This document shows, in pieces, positions 33,493-44,640 of a stretch of DNA of 64,000 nt. Location of the stretch: NCBI GenBank assembly GCA_036186865.1, contig AP025055.1, forward strand, positions 7,761,493 to 7,825,492, read 5' to 3'. The position numbers and the translations under genes are program-made. The stretch comes from Eustoma russellianum (Eukaryota > Streptophyta > Magnoliopsida > Gentianales > Gentianaceae). Numbering within the stretch: position 1 is the stretch's first letter; every line of letters starts with the position of its first letter. The notes below the pieces were generated by a model. The model had not been told where the DNA came from. It did not search any database and saw only the letters and a list, made by a program, of their open reading frames with translations.

Positions 33493-33859
33493 GCTTGACT
33501 CTTGGGGAAGAAAAATATTTTGTTGTTGTGAAGTACTGGGGAAAAAGGAGGGCAGAGGAGAATTGTGTGGGGGTTATATTTTTTTTTTTCACTTCTGCGA
33601 GGGAAACCGCTGGGAGGGGATGGAATTAAGGTATTAACACAATTTTCTTTTTCTTTTTTTTAAATTTAGGTGGTATCAAAACGGTGGGGTGGAGGAGAGA
33701 TTCCAGGCATTTATTTAGTGGGGGAGTTGAATGCCCCCACTAAACTGACGGTTTGGAAAATTTTTTTAAAGCAAATTTTTTTAAAATTCAACTCCTTTTC
33801 TTTTATTTTCTATTTTAAAATAGCGGTTGTAACACCTATGATCTCCATTCTAGAGATCA
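33493..33859 (+). other. Unassigned stretch before copia gag
   Basis: No gene. Contains G-rich and T-rich runs and AGGTGGTATCAAAACGG near 33668, which resembles a degraded tRNA-Met primer site. It may be the leader of the old copia element that follows. Confidence 0.3.
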
Positions 33860-35990
33860 TCCTAGATTAATTATATCTACCGTACAGTTGACGGGAACCA
33901 ACTATGAAGAATGGGCTCAGAGGGTCAGAGAATCGCTCTTTCCCGATGAAAGTTTGGTTTTCTGGATGGCTCTGTTCAGAAACCCGACGATGACTCACCT
34001 GATGTGGCAGACTGGGAGCCATTTAAATCTATGATTGTTGCTTGGATTCTGAACACAGCAGAACCAAGTTTACGATCCATAATTTCTTATGCGGAGGAAG
34101 CTAAGGAAATGTGGGATGATATCAAGCAACGATTTGCTTTGATGAATGCCCCTCGAGTGCAACAATTAAATCAAGCTCTCACGAATTGTAAACAAAAGGG
34201 TGACCCCGTATGATTTACTATCAAAAATTGAAGAAATCGTGGGACAAACCTAAGGACTATGATGCTCTTCCTATGTGCACATGCATTCGCTGCACCTGTT
34301 ATCTGCGCAAACTCATTGCCCGGTGCATGGAAGTGGACCAAATCCATCCTTTTCTTCTGGGATTAGAGGAGGCATATCATGTGGCATGCTCGTCTATCCT
34401 TAATCAAGAGCCTCTTTCATTTTTGAACTGCACGTATGACATAGTGGTTCAAGAGGAGAGTCTCGACCGAGTGACGATGCTGGAGTCACCTCCCAAACCT
34501 GTGGCATTTGTTGTGATCAAGACGAAGGCAGTTACACGCCCGCCAATTCCCGATGTCATGTGCACTCACTGTCAATACAAAGGGTATAAGGTAAGTTGTT
34601 GCTTCCAACTTATAGGTTATCTCGATTTGTGGAGTGACAGCCCCAAAGGATCTGCTCGGCCCAAGGGACGACTCCCAAGACGTCTGCCAGGGCAAAACCA
34701 GTAGCTGTTGCTACTCATCCGATGACAGCCACGCCTTATCTTAGAGTGGCTTTTCGACCTCAGTCATAGACGCCCTTGCTGAGCTGATTGAGGCTGACCT
34801 GGGTGTTGTACTTCAATCCCTCAATGCCCAAAAACACTCGTCCAATGAGCACATGAGTGGTAAGTGTTCTAACTCTTGTTTGATCGTTGATTTAGGAGTG
34901 TCACATTAAATGATGGATAATTTGAACCTCCTCCACAACTATGTGTTTATGCAACCATGTACCGTTCGAATGCCTAACGGAACTAAAACGGACGCGTTCC
35001 AAAAAGGGGTGATCTGTCTCAATGCTGAGCTTGCCCTTGATAAAGTGTTGTTTGTACCTCATTTGAATTGCAATCTATTATCAGTTTGCCAATTGTTGAG
35101 TGATAGTTCATGCACTGTTCTATTTACTAATGACAATTGTGTGATACACGACTGGAGTACCAGAATGAGGATTGGAATGGGTGAGAAGGCCAATGGGCTA
35201 TACATACTGCGCACCACAGCACTAGTTCGGACCTATGCTCTTGCAGTTGCACTGGATGTTGTGACCTCGCATAATCGGCTCGGCCATTCTTCTCGTAGTG
35301 TGTTGCAGCTGCTATGTAATACTATTTCTCTGTTATCCACATATTCTGATATTATTTGTGATGTATGTTTCCAGGCTAAACAAACTAAAAAGCCCTTTGA
35401 TTTGAGCAATGCAATAGCCGACTCCTGTTTTTATTTAATTCATTGTGACTTATGGGTACCATATCGCAAGAAAACATTTTGTGGGGCTTTCTATTTCCTA
35501 ACCTTAGCGGATGATCGATCACAGGCGGTATGGGTCTAGTTACTTAAAACCAAAGATAGAGTGTCGTCAGTCATGCAAAATTTGTTTTGCCATGATTCGT
35601 ATCCAATTCAATAAAACCATCAAAACCTTTGGGTGACAATGGCTCAGAATCCTCTCCCCTTCACTCCTTTTTTTCCATACATGGTGTTTTGCATCAAACT
35701 TCTATTCGGCATACCCCCAACAAAATGGCCGAGTAGAATGTAAACATCGTCATATTCTCAATGTTGCTCGTGCGCTACGTTTCCAAGCCAATCTACCCGT
35801 CCACTTCTCAGGTGAATGTGTTCTCACCGCAGTATATCTCATTAATCGTACACCAACGCCCTTACTTGATGGCAAAACACCTTATGAGCTCTTTTTTGAC
35901 AAATCTCTTGACTATACGCATCTTCGTGTATTCGGCAGCCTTTGTTATGCTCACAATAATCAACATCACGGTAATAAATTCCAAAGTTGT
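33860..35990 (+). pseudogene. Decayed copia gag - protease region - integrase fragment
   Basis: Plus-strand remains of a non-Sirevirus copia element. Recognisable pieces in order: Retrotran_gag_3 (VQLTGTNYEEWAQRV; then DWEPFKSMIVAWILNTAEPS, EEAKEMWDDIKQRF, NAPRVQQLNQAL; after a frameshift IYYQKLKKSWD and CTCIRCTC), a degraded zinc knuckle (CTHCQYKGY....CFQLIGY), a protease-flanking region (LALDKVLFVPHLNCNLLSV), GAG-pre-integrase (NRLGHSS, DVCFQAKQTKKPF) and integrase in two pieces (LIHCDLW, then in another frame PQQNGRVECKHRHILNVAR and HLRVFGSLCYAHNN). Several frameshifts and stops separate them. Similarity to integrase ends near 35980. Confidence 0.75.
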
Positions 35991-36104
35991 AGCCATAACC
36001 CGCACGTTCTTCACCTCCCGCAATGTTACCTTCCTTGAAAACAACTATCCCTTTGCCTCCTCCACCCTGACGTCTTCCCCAGTTTTGGTCGCTGCTCATA
36101 CTAT
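35991..36104. other. Unassigned junction sequence
   Basis: Sequence after the copia integrase breaks off. On the minus strand it could encode a Gly-rich peptide (GRRQGGGGKG), but the frame crosses clearly different sequence types and I do not call a gene. Confidence 0.25.
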
Positions 36105-36685
36105 TATGACCCGCATCCAAGCCGTTAGAAAAGTAAAACAAGGGCTTTATGATATTAAGATAGGGCGTACCAAATAGAATTAAATACAAATATGGTATCA
36201 CAGACCGCTGTATAGGTAGAGATTTTAACATGCAACGAGTAACTAATAAACCCTAAGTGATAAACAACTCAAGAAAACTAAATAAATGAAAAATATAAAT
36301 TAAGACATAGGAAAAATAAGGAAGGGTAAAATTTTCTTTTCCACCACACCCTACACCCCTACCTGGAAACCCCTAGGAAAATTTGTGAATATTACGATCC
36401 GCACCCCGAGCCATTAAGAAAGTAAAACAAGGAGTTTATGATATTAAGATAGGGCGCAATGAATAGAATGAAGTACAAATATGGCATCGCAGTCAGCGGT
36501 ATAGCTGGAAACTTTAATATGCGACTAGTAAATAATAAACTAAGTGATAAACAACTCAAGCAAACTAAATAAATGATAAAATATAAATTAGGACATAGGA
36601 AAAATGAGGAAGGGTAAAATTGTCTTTTCTACCCCACCCTACACCCCTATCCGGCCACCCCTAGGAAAATTAGTGGAGAATTTTT
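36105..36685. repeat. Direct duplication of a ~290-bp unit
   Basis: Two adjacent copies (about 36105-36395 and 36396-36685) share blocks such as GATATTAAGATAGGGCG, AGTGATAAACAACTCAAG and CACCCTACACCCCT. No coding content is evident. It may be two units of a satellite or a local duplication. Confidence 0.75.
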
Positions 36686-37679
36686 TTAATCTCTTTAGCC
36701 CACTACCATTAGCCTTTATACACCATTATGGAAATAAACAGGTGTACCACTCATTTTATTCAAACTACTTTCCATTCCATGCACTTGTAACACATCATCA
36801 CTGCACCCTTCTCTACCACCACTTGACCGCCTAATACAAAGAAGAAAAAGAGAGCATTGTCTTACACCACTCGACCCTCCAACAAACCATGTTTCATGCA
36901 CTTCTACCTTGTCAATCTCATACAACCTTTAAGTATACAATCATTTCCATTCTTATCTTCACAACACGAAAGAAAGACAAAACATATTGTCTTACACCCT
37001 CAACTTATTCACCCTTTTTATCATGTCATTTCCTTCACCAATTGTGTTACATGCAATCTTCCTTCCATCACCTCACTTTTTTTCCCATTTTATATGAAAC
37101 ATAATGATGAAGATCTCCTCCACCCGTCCTTCTTGAAATTTCGGCCAAGCATGCAGAAGAGGGGAACAATTTACACTCCTCCTCCATTCTACTCATTTCA
37201 CTCCCACTACGCACGAGAACACTTCTTCAATCTCTCAAGCAAACACCAAAAAATTCTCCAAGCCCCTCAAGTTTCCCAGAGAAGCCGAGAGCACCCATGC
37301 CAGGAAGAGGGAGAAAACCTTCTTACAATATCCCACTCTCAACCAACCAAATGACATGCATTCTTACACCCCACTTCCAACCTTCAAATGTAACACTCCT
37401 CATTCTTGCATCCGTCATCCAGTAAGAAAAGTGATAGAAGTTTCTTACAGTCTCCATTTTCCACCAACCACACAACATGCACACATTACACCCTTATTTT
37501 CTCTTTCTTTTCTTCCTTAATACACATGATTAGATTCCTTCCTCCACTACCATAGGAATCTCGGTGAAACCAAAGCCAAGGAGGATAAAAATCTCATTTC
37601 ACCCACTTGCACTCATTTCCTACGTTTTACAAACATAACTCCCTCTCACTCAAAGCAACTCCAAGAAAACCTCCTTTTC
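36686..37679. other. Unassigned pyrimidine-rich stretch
   Basis: C/T-rich on the plus strand with scattered TTACACCC words and CTCAAGCAAACACC-like leader sequence near 37230. No domain is visible in the small frames (36604-36834, 36857-37354). It resembles a 5' leader or an LTR piece of a gypsy element, but I cannot assign it. Confidence 0.3.
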
Positions 37680-38040
37680 TGTAGCGATCTGTCCCGAGCC
37701 CTAGCACTCGAAACGACTCACCCACCGTATCTCGCTAAGGAGAATACAAGGCGTCGATAAAATTCAATTACACGTCATCAAAGTAACGCAAATCTATATC
37801 AGCGGAAGTCATAAACTAAAAACCCTTGAATAAAATAGTCATCATCATTAAGACAATGTCTAGGAAAATCTGAATCGATACAAGGGTCAACATAGATAAA
37901 CACTAATCTCTAAAATACATAAACCTCAAATATCGAAATAGATGCCGCAACTAAATCATCAGAAGTCTCATCCAAATATCCTCAGTATCGAAATCTCTAG
38001 CCCTGATCTTCCATGGTATACTAACCATTTACCTGTCTAC

Positions 38041-38108
38041 CTGCAAAACGGATTGGTAGAGGGGGTGAGCGACATACATCATCCAGCAAGTAGCCTGACT
38101 ATATTTAC
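38041..38108 (-). other. Intron-like segment in G3
   Basis: In sense, 68 nt from GTAAATATAG to CGTTTTGCAG. The internal hairpin is degraded (right arm GTCGCTC kept). It lies about 360-430 nt from the LTR 3' end. Confidence 0.35.
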
Positions 38109-38414
38109 TACGGGATCATGTATGGAGAAGCAAGTGTGAATAAAATAAATAAATAACGAAATATAACATAGCATGCTTCTCTTCGCAAATAGAGTTTACC
38201 TTTTTAACTTTCTAACTAGTCAAGCAAGTAATAGTACATAAACACATAAAGAAAGTAATCATAACTAACACTAATAACTGAATCGTAGGAAAAACACACA
38301 TTCACCCAATCAGATGCAGTACGCAACTTCATGATGCATGCCTTTTCACGCTACCGTGTCAAACACCCGATCAAATCATATCACACGTTATGCTCTTTAT
38401 ATCCATGTCATGCA

Positions 38415-38530
38415 ATGCATGTCCCAGGTTCCTAACACACGCTCTTTAACATGGAGTCAACGCACACACGCTCCATAACATAGAGTCAAAGCACACGCTT
38501 CGTGTCGTGAAGTCACTCGCTCCAAAGGGA
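38415..38530 (-). repeat. Short repeat array CACACGCT...AGTCA in G3
   Basis: Three units share CACGCT and AGTCA around short self-complementary inserts: CTC/GAG, CTC/GAG and CTTC/GAAG. Stems are short, so this is the weakest of the arrays. Its position (about 735-850 nt from the LTR 3' end) matches the others. Confidence 0.4.
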
Positions 38531-41500
38531 TGCACGTGCCATGAATGCTGCGCACTTTCACTCTTCCGCTTATCCTATGTTGCATGCTCCGTTCTACATT
38601 GCGTATTACCTATATTGCCTAGTTACCCTATATTGCGTGGGGTTCATTACTGTATTTTATCTTTAATCGTTATTTTATCTTTTTAGACTTTATTTTAGGT
38701 TTCTACACTTTATTTTACCTTTCATAGGCTTTCAAGCACTTCATTCCCTTATTTATTTTTATCTTTCTCTACTATTTTTTTTCTCTCTTGCTTTAATTTC
38801 ATTTTCTTCTATCACCTTTTTCTCCCCTTTTTTCTTTTTATTTTAATTTATTTTAATTACTTAATGGGTTTCTAAATTTCTTATTTATGAAATAATTTTT
38901 TTCTTTCTGCACACTGATCCTCACCTTCTTACAAATAAAGCTCGGCCATACTAATAGAGATTCACAATTATTCACATGTACACATATATATAAAACATAT
39001 ATAACATGTATATTATATTCATATGAATAATTTGCAAAACCCAAATTCCCTTTCAAAATCACTATTCGTCAATGCTCGCAACCCCCACCTTTCATACAAA
39101 TTCTCACCACTTTCACATATACCACAACACACACATTTAATTATTATACTAACAATATAAAATTTCAAAATCACTTTCCTCCTTTCCTTCACAATTACAC
39201 CTATACCACAACACTCAAATACATATGATTCACCTACATGAAACCTCACCTTACACTGCATATACATCAATTTTCACCAGCGGCTCTTATGCAAATAATT
39301 CAACAAGATTCATGCACCTTTCACACGTATATACACATAATCGATATATACATATACAACAAATACATACGCATATACATCAATCTATGTAAATCACAAT
39401 TACGTATGCATGATCCAATTGGATATGAAAATAGCATAATAACTTTATAAAAGCATAGCAAATATAGCAAGGATACTTACCTCGTGTCTCAATTATACGC
39501 GACATATGAAGAACCAGGATGAAAACGGATCGAAATCACTTTTTCCCTTGCCCTAGGGCTGGCGGCCAAAGTTGAAATTTTTTTTGAAGAAAAGAGGCCG
39601 GCTTGGAGTTGATGATTAATGAAAGTGTTTGATTTGTGTTGTATGTGTATGTATGTATATACATATATATATAATCATATATGTATAAGAAAAACAAAGG
39701 AATTGAATCTTCCCTTTTGCCTTTTTTTGTTGGCAGTCCTCTGTGGGAAAACAACGGGAAAGGCAACTATGGGAATTTGGGTGAAATTTTGGCTGGGGAA
39801 CTTTTTGGAGGCTGCCGAGGGGGTAAAAAATAGGGTATGGTTTTTTTTTTTCTTTCTTCTTTTGTGTGTATGTCTATGTATATATAGATGTAGGTTAATC
39901 ATAATCCTAATATAATTTGAACTTGTATTTAATCAAAACTCTATCCTTTCTTATTCTTTTCCTAATGTGTTTAGGTTTTATTTAGCTTTATCTTCTTTAT
40001 TACCGTCATTTTCTTTGTTTTAAATTTTGTTCCCCTTGACACGGGTATAACATTCTCTCTCTCCCTCAAGTCTTCTTCTAGCCTTCATTTTCTCCAAGAG
40101 CTTCTCCAAAACGTGGTCTTCCTTAGCAAGAATAAGTAAATTTATTCAATTTCAAGTGAATAACCAAGCTTCCAGGTGTAGAAATCATCACGATAAGAAT
40201 TATACCATCCTTTCTAAGCCTATTTTCTTTCATCCATTTTCCCAAAAGACTCCAAATTTTCCTCCTTTAGGCACTTAGGCCGTGGGATACACCAAGGAGG
40301 GGGAAGAAGTTCCCTATGTTGGAAAAGTGAAAATCCTTAAGGATTTCAAAGGTGAGATTTTTTTAAGATTGATGATAAACCATTCTAAGTATTCTTTCCT
40401 TTAAAATGACAAAAGTTTTCTTCCTTAATGGTCTTTAGGCCGTCTGTTACCAAGACAAAGGGAAAGAAGAAATCATGTCCCATTTAAGGTCTAAGTTCAA
40501 CAAAAGGCAAGTATTATTCTTGGTTTCGTCATGCATGTTGAAAAATCTATCATGTATGTTCATTTATAAACTTTGATTATGCATGGGATATGTTCAAATA
40601 ATATTTCCACTATGAACATGTAAAAAGTGTTCTTGCATGCCTCTTATGTGAAATCGTTTGTGTGATTCTTGAATGTAGTCATCCTTAAGATTAAGATGAT
40701 ATATAAAAGTGTCATGCATAAGAACTTTATGATCTTCTTAGGCCTCATATGTGTATGCATGTCACATGTAATAGATGATTAGGCATGCATGTCTCATTTC
40801 ATGAAAAGTGTTGGTTATTTGTCACACTTTCTTGAAAAAGTGTACTAAGAACCACACTTTGTATCATTTTCTTGTGTGTTTTCATGATGATATCACATAT
40901 ATGTTTCTTCATAATTTTTAGTGTTTATGCATGTTGATGGTCATGATTTAGCATGATTGTGAGGCATCATGTTTTATGCTATTTTGCTTGGCCACAAAAG
41001 ATTGTTTCTTTGATGATCATCATGCCATTTTGTGCATAACATCCATGGTTGGGGCTGTTTTGGGCCGCCACCTTTACCATGCATCATCACCATCATTTTG
41101 ATGCGTAATCTTAATGATCACGGACTAAGGGTGCGTGTTTTCATAGTTTCCCTCATCATATGTATTTGCATGTGAATTTCATCATGATTATGATTCTTAA
41201 AAATCACATCTATGATGGAAACAAACATGCATGTGTTTAAATGATATAAAATGATGTTCCTGAAGTGAAATGCATAAGTGAAAGGTGTTGAATGTCATGT
41301 GTCATTAGAGCATGAAATTCATGTGCATAAATATAGTATGGCAAAACGATAAGTGAGACAATTATGTACATGTATAAAGAAGTGTTTCAGTGATAAATTT
41401 AAGTGTTGCATGGACCTAAGGCCGTTCGTCCATGTGTATGTGTATATGTACCAACAAGTTCTTCATTTATCTATATAGATTTATGCATATGAAAATATGT

Positions 41501-42129
41501 GTATTATGTATTATTGGACTTGTTAGTGGATGATGTGACAAGCATGAAAATTAAGAAAATGATATTAGATGCTGATGACTTAAAGTGGGCTGATTTAAGA
41601 AGCCATGGAATAATATGAAAATTAGACAAATTAAGAGAGTGAAATTAGTGGTTGAGCACCAAAAAATGGGTTGTTTTAAGGCCAAAACCAAGGGCTCTAT
41701 AGAAAGGACAAAATTGGTATTTCACTTAAATCTATGACATGAAACATGAGCCAAATAATGGACCTTAGGTGCTGAAAGCCCAAAGCCAAGCACACATGCA
41801 TGCATAAAGGAAACGAAGTTTTAAAACGAAAGGATTTTCTCAAGCGACATATTTTGACAGAAATGTTTCTATCACGCGATACTTTTTAAAAGGATTTTAA
41901 ACGAACCATACCACGAGACGATTGATTCTGATGACACAGGTATGTTATACAAAGATATAATTCACAGTGTGTGTTATATGATGATATGTTATGATTGGAG
42001 GTCGGCCTGACATCGGGTGTAAGAGAGAAGATGTCGTGGGCAAACATATGTACATTTACCTTATGCACGCACGACACTAGAACCTAGGAGAGGTTGGTGT
42101 CATGGAGCATATGTATGTTCCCTACCCTA

Positions 42130-42300
42130 CTGGCAGAGTGTAACACCTTGTCCGAGACAAGGGATCTCCACCTTACCGATGATACCCGGGTTTTTCCGTT
42201 TTGGCCGAGTGTAACACTGCGTATGGAACCCGGGGTCTCCGCCATAACGTGTCACCGTTAGATCTTTGTTCCTATGACGTAACACCGTGGTTGGACCACT
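42130..42300 (+). repeat. GTGTAACAC units with hairpin in G3b
   Basis: Two clear GAGTGTAACAC units and a third TAACACCGTGG unit occur. The first holds a 7-bp stem CCTTGTC/GACAAGG with loop CGA at 42146-42162. The later units pair less clearly. Confidence 0.45.
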
Positions 42301-42828
42301 ATGATTACTATTTTGTAAATAAGACTATATGAGGAATCATTCGGTCTGTCGTGTGCTATGGTTCATACATGAAAAGTGCTACAGCCAAGTTTTAAAACAG
42401 TTTTGATATGAAGATTACAAAAAGGTTACGTTTTGAAAAGGTTTTGAAAAATGAATCATGTTACATCTTCATTCAAGCATATGCATGACTCTCGAGTTAC
42501 CCTATTGGATCCATAATTAAAATTCTGGTATGTTACGTTGACTTCATAGAAAGTCTGTTGGGATATGAATTTAATCGATTGGGACTTATCATAGAATATG
42601 TATCATAAGAACATTTGACAAGTAATAAACGAAGTAATATGATAAATTATGTAGGTTAATTTGCGACTATTTTCGCACTTTATATTGTTATACGATGTTT
42701 ATGTTCTTATCTTGTCTGCCTCTTTATTTGTAAACAGATACGAGTTTCCATTTCCTTACTTGTATGCCAATTATGTTTATATGGTATCTTATCTCGTATC
42801 CCATGCATGATCCACATGACCAACCCAG

Positions 42829-42888
42829 GTGGACAATACTTGTTGGGCGATTCATTATCGCTCATTCCATATGTTTACCATCTTGCAG
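42829..42888 (+). other. Intron-like segment in G3b
   Basis: About 60 nt from GTGGACAATAC to ATCTTGCAG, with the hairpin GGGCGAT/ATCGCTC (one wobble). The donor is poor. Confidence 0.3.
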
Positions 42889-43216
42889 ATCCTCGAGAGT
42901 AGGATTTGGATTCAGTTGACGATCAGCCGATGGTAGGAGACCCATGAGGAGTTAGTGGGCCCAGCTCTTGTAGTTTATACTTATGTTTATTTCAGATTTG
43001 CATCACAATCTATTGTACTTATAATACTCTGATCTACTTGGATTTAGTTATGATCTATGTTGCATGTCGATTATGTTTTTCTATTTTATGATGCTTCCGC
43101 TATTTCAATACATGTTTATGTTGACGTGCATATAGATATTGTAGACGACTTGTACTTCTCGTAGTAAAGTACGACATGTGCACTGTGCTGAGACCCTAGT
43201 CTGGGGTGAGGCACTA

Positions 43217-44190
43217 CACATGCACCTGATCCTGATGAGGCTTCTTCTCCCCCATAGGATACCTCGGCTGACCTTCCTTCCTTGCATTCATCTGTGCCCT
43301 TGGTCGAGCTGAGCTCAAGTCCACCTCAGTCCACGACCAAACTGACCACCATACCAAGCCAAGCCCCAGTTGAGCTGCCCTCAGATCCACCCAGCCCCCG
43401 ACCGAGTTGCCCTTCATCTCATTGCCCCTTGACCATGGTCCCTGTGTAAAGAAAACGCCGTGTCACTTTGCCGACTATGATATAAACGTCGCACAGCAAA
43501 GCCCCTCGGTCTCTTCTCCTGCTTTGTCCAACTCCTCAGGTACTCCTTACTTTATTCGCAGTTGTCTTAGTACTTCGATATTTTCTTCAGCACACCTGGA
43601 CTTTTCTTTCTGTAGTCAATTTATCTGCAGAATCGTAGTCTTATTCTCAAACTGTCAAGGACCCTCAATGGCGTGCCACTATGCAGGAGGAGATTCGTGC
43701 TCTAAAAGGCAATCATACTTGGATGCTTGAGCCATTGCCACCCAGAAAACGTGCTATTGATCTATAAAATCAAATACAACTCAGACGATAGCATTGAACG
43801 GCATAAAGCTTGGGTGGTAACCGTCAAGTTGAAGGTAATGATTATGGTGAGACATTTGCTCCCACTGCCAAAATAGTTATCGTCTGAGTTCTATTGGCTC
43901 TTGCCACCGTGCACAATTACTCTATGTGCCAAATGGACATACGCAATGCATTCCACTTTGGTGACCTTGACGAAGAAGTGTATATGAAGCCTCCTCCTGG
44001 GTTTGAAGTCACTGGCTCAAACCAGGTCTGCCGCATTTGCAAATCTTTGTATGGACACAAGCAAGCCCAACGTTGTTGGTTAGCGAAATTTTCTGATGCT
44101 TTTTATGATTATAGCTTTATTCAGTCATATTCTGATTATTATTTATTTCGCTGTACCCAATATCGGAGGAAATCTCACATAATTGCCTAA
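43217..44190 (+). pseudogene. Decayed copia linker and reverse transcriptase fragment
   Basis: A Pro/Ser-rich linker (43217-43440) of the type that follows copia integrase is followed by broken RVT_2 pieces: NHTWMLEPLP, ETFAPTAK, then an open stretch with QMDIRNAFHFGDLDEEVYMK and PPPGFEV, and CKSLYGHKQAQRCWLAKFSD. It is interrupted by stops and ends before the YVDD motif. It is on the same strand and plausibly the same old element as the gag-integrase fragment at 33860-35990, with G3 and G3b inserted between. Confidence 0.7.
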
Positions 44191-44568
44191 AATTAGCAAA
44201 TTACTCAGCTAACAGTTAAACGTTGATGAAACTCACTTAACACCCAGTCTTTTTGGGTAATGGCTCACTTACAGCCAGTCACCGGAAGATGACTTACTAC
44301 AGCAGGTAATTGCTGACGTGGCGCTGACGTGATGAGTTTTTGACATTTATTGATTTTTTAAAAAGAAAATTAATTTTCTCTTTCTTTTAAAAAATTTCAT
44401 TTCCCAAAAAAGAGTTATTATTATTTTAAATTAGTAAAAAGAAAAAATTACCCTCCACTTCATCTTCTTCATCCCTACTCTCCTCCTCCTCCCATGCCGC
44501 CCCCTCTGTAATTCACGACTAAGATCTTGCCACATCAAATCTTCCTAGTCAAAAGCTTTGTCTCTCAT
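44191..44568. other. Unassigned stretch
   Basis: No gene. Contains poly-pyrimidine and AAAGAAAA runs and ends at the TG of gypsy LTR G4. Confidence 0.3.
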
Positions 44569-44640
44569 TGTAGCGCCCCGTCCCGAACCCTAGGGTCAGA
44601 ACCGGTACGCCTGTTGTATTCCACTAAGGGATATACAAGA
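44569..44640 (-). repeat. First 72 bp of gypsy LTR G4
   Basis: TGTAGCGCCCCGTCCCGAAC starts a minus-oriented gypsy LTR 3' end that is cut at 44640 by Sirevirus S4 and resumes at 59724. The split sequence (ATACAAG then GCGTCTATACG) rejoins to match the AATACAAGGCGTC of G3 at 37744-37756. Confidence 0.8.

Larger units (their letters stand above)
37680..40040 (-). repeat. Gypsy LTR G3 (minus orientation)
   Basis: Begins TGTAGCGATCTGTCCCGAGC (the reverse complement of a gypsy LTR 3' end, as in G1 and G2) and ends GGGTATAACA at 40040, i.e. TGTTATACCC at its sense 5' end. Length is about 2.36 kb, similar to G5. A purine-rich sense tract (GAGGGAGAGAGAGAA) lies immediately outside 40040 and could be its polypurine tract. 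Frames within (38853-39915) are AT-rich and not gene-like. Confidence 0.6.
40041..43216 (+). repeat. Gypsy LTR G3b (plus orientation), 5' edge uncertain
   Basis: Ends CTGGGGTGAGGCACTACA at 43216, the gypsy LTR 3' terminus form, preceded by an intron-like segment and a TAACACC hairpin region at the same distances as in G2. Its 5' edge is unclear and it lies head to head with G3. It is from a different family than G3, judging by the differing 3' ends. No coding frame is seen in 3.2 kb. Confidence 0.5.

Noticed and set aside
35842..36231. 129-codon Gly-rich minus-strand frame
   Set aside because: It crosses the antisense of copia integrase and an unrelated junction, so the frame is not a single coding unit.
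37142..37354. Possible host exon in a pyrimidine-rich stretch
   Set aside because: No splice context, domain or codon bias that I could support; more like a retroelement leader.
39536..39915. Overlapping 75-98 codon frames on both strands
   Set aside because: AT-rich LTR sequence with TATA-type runs; no domain or conservation visible.
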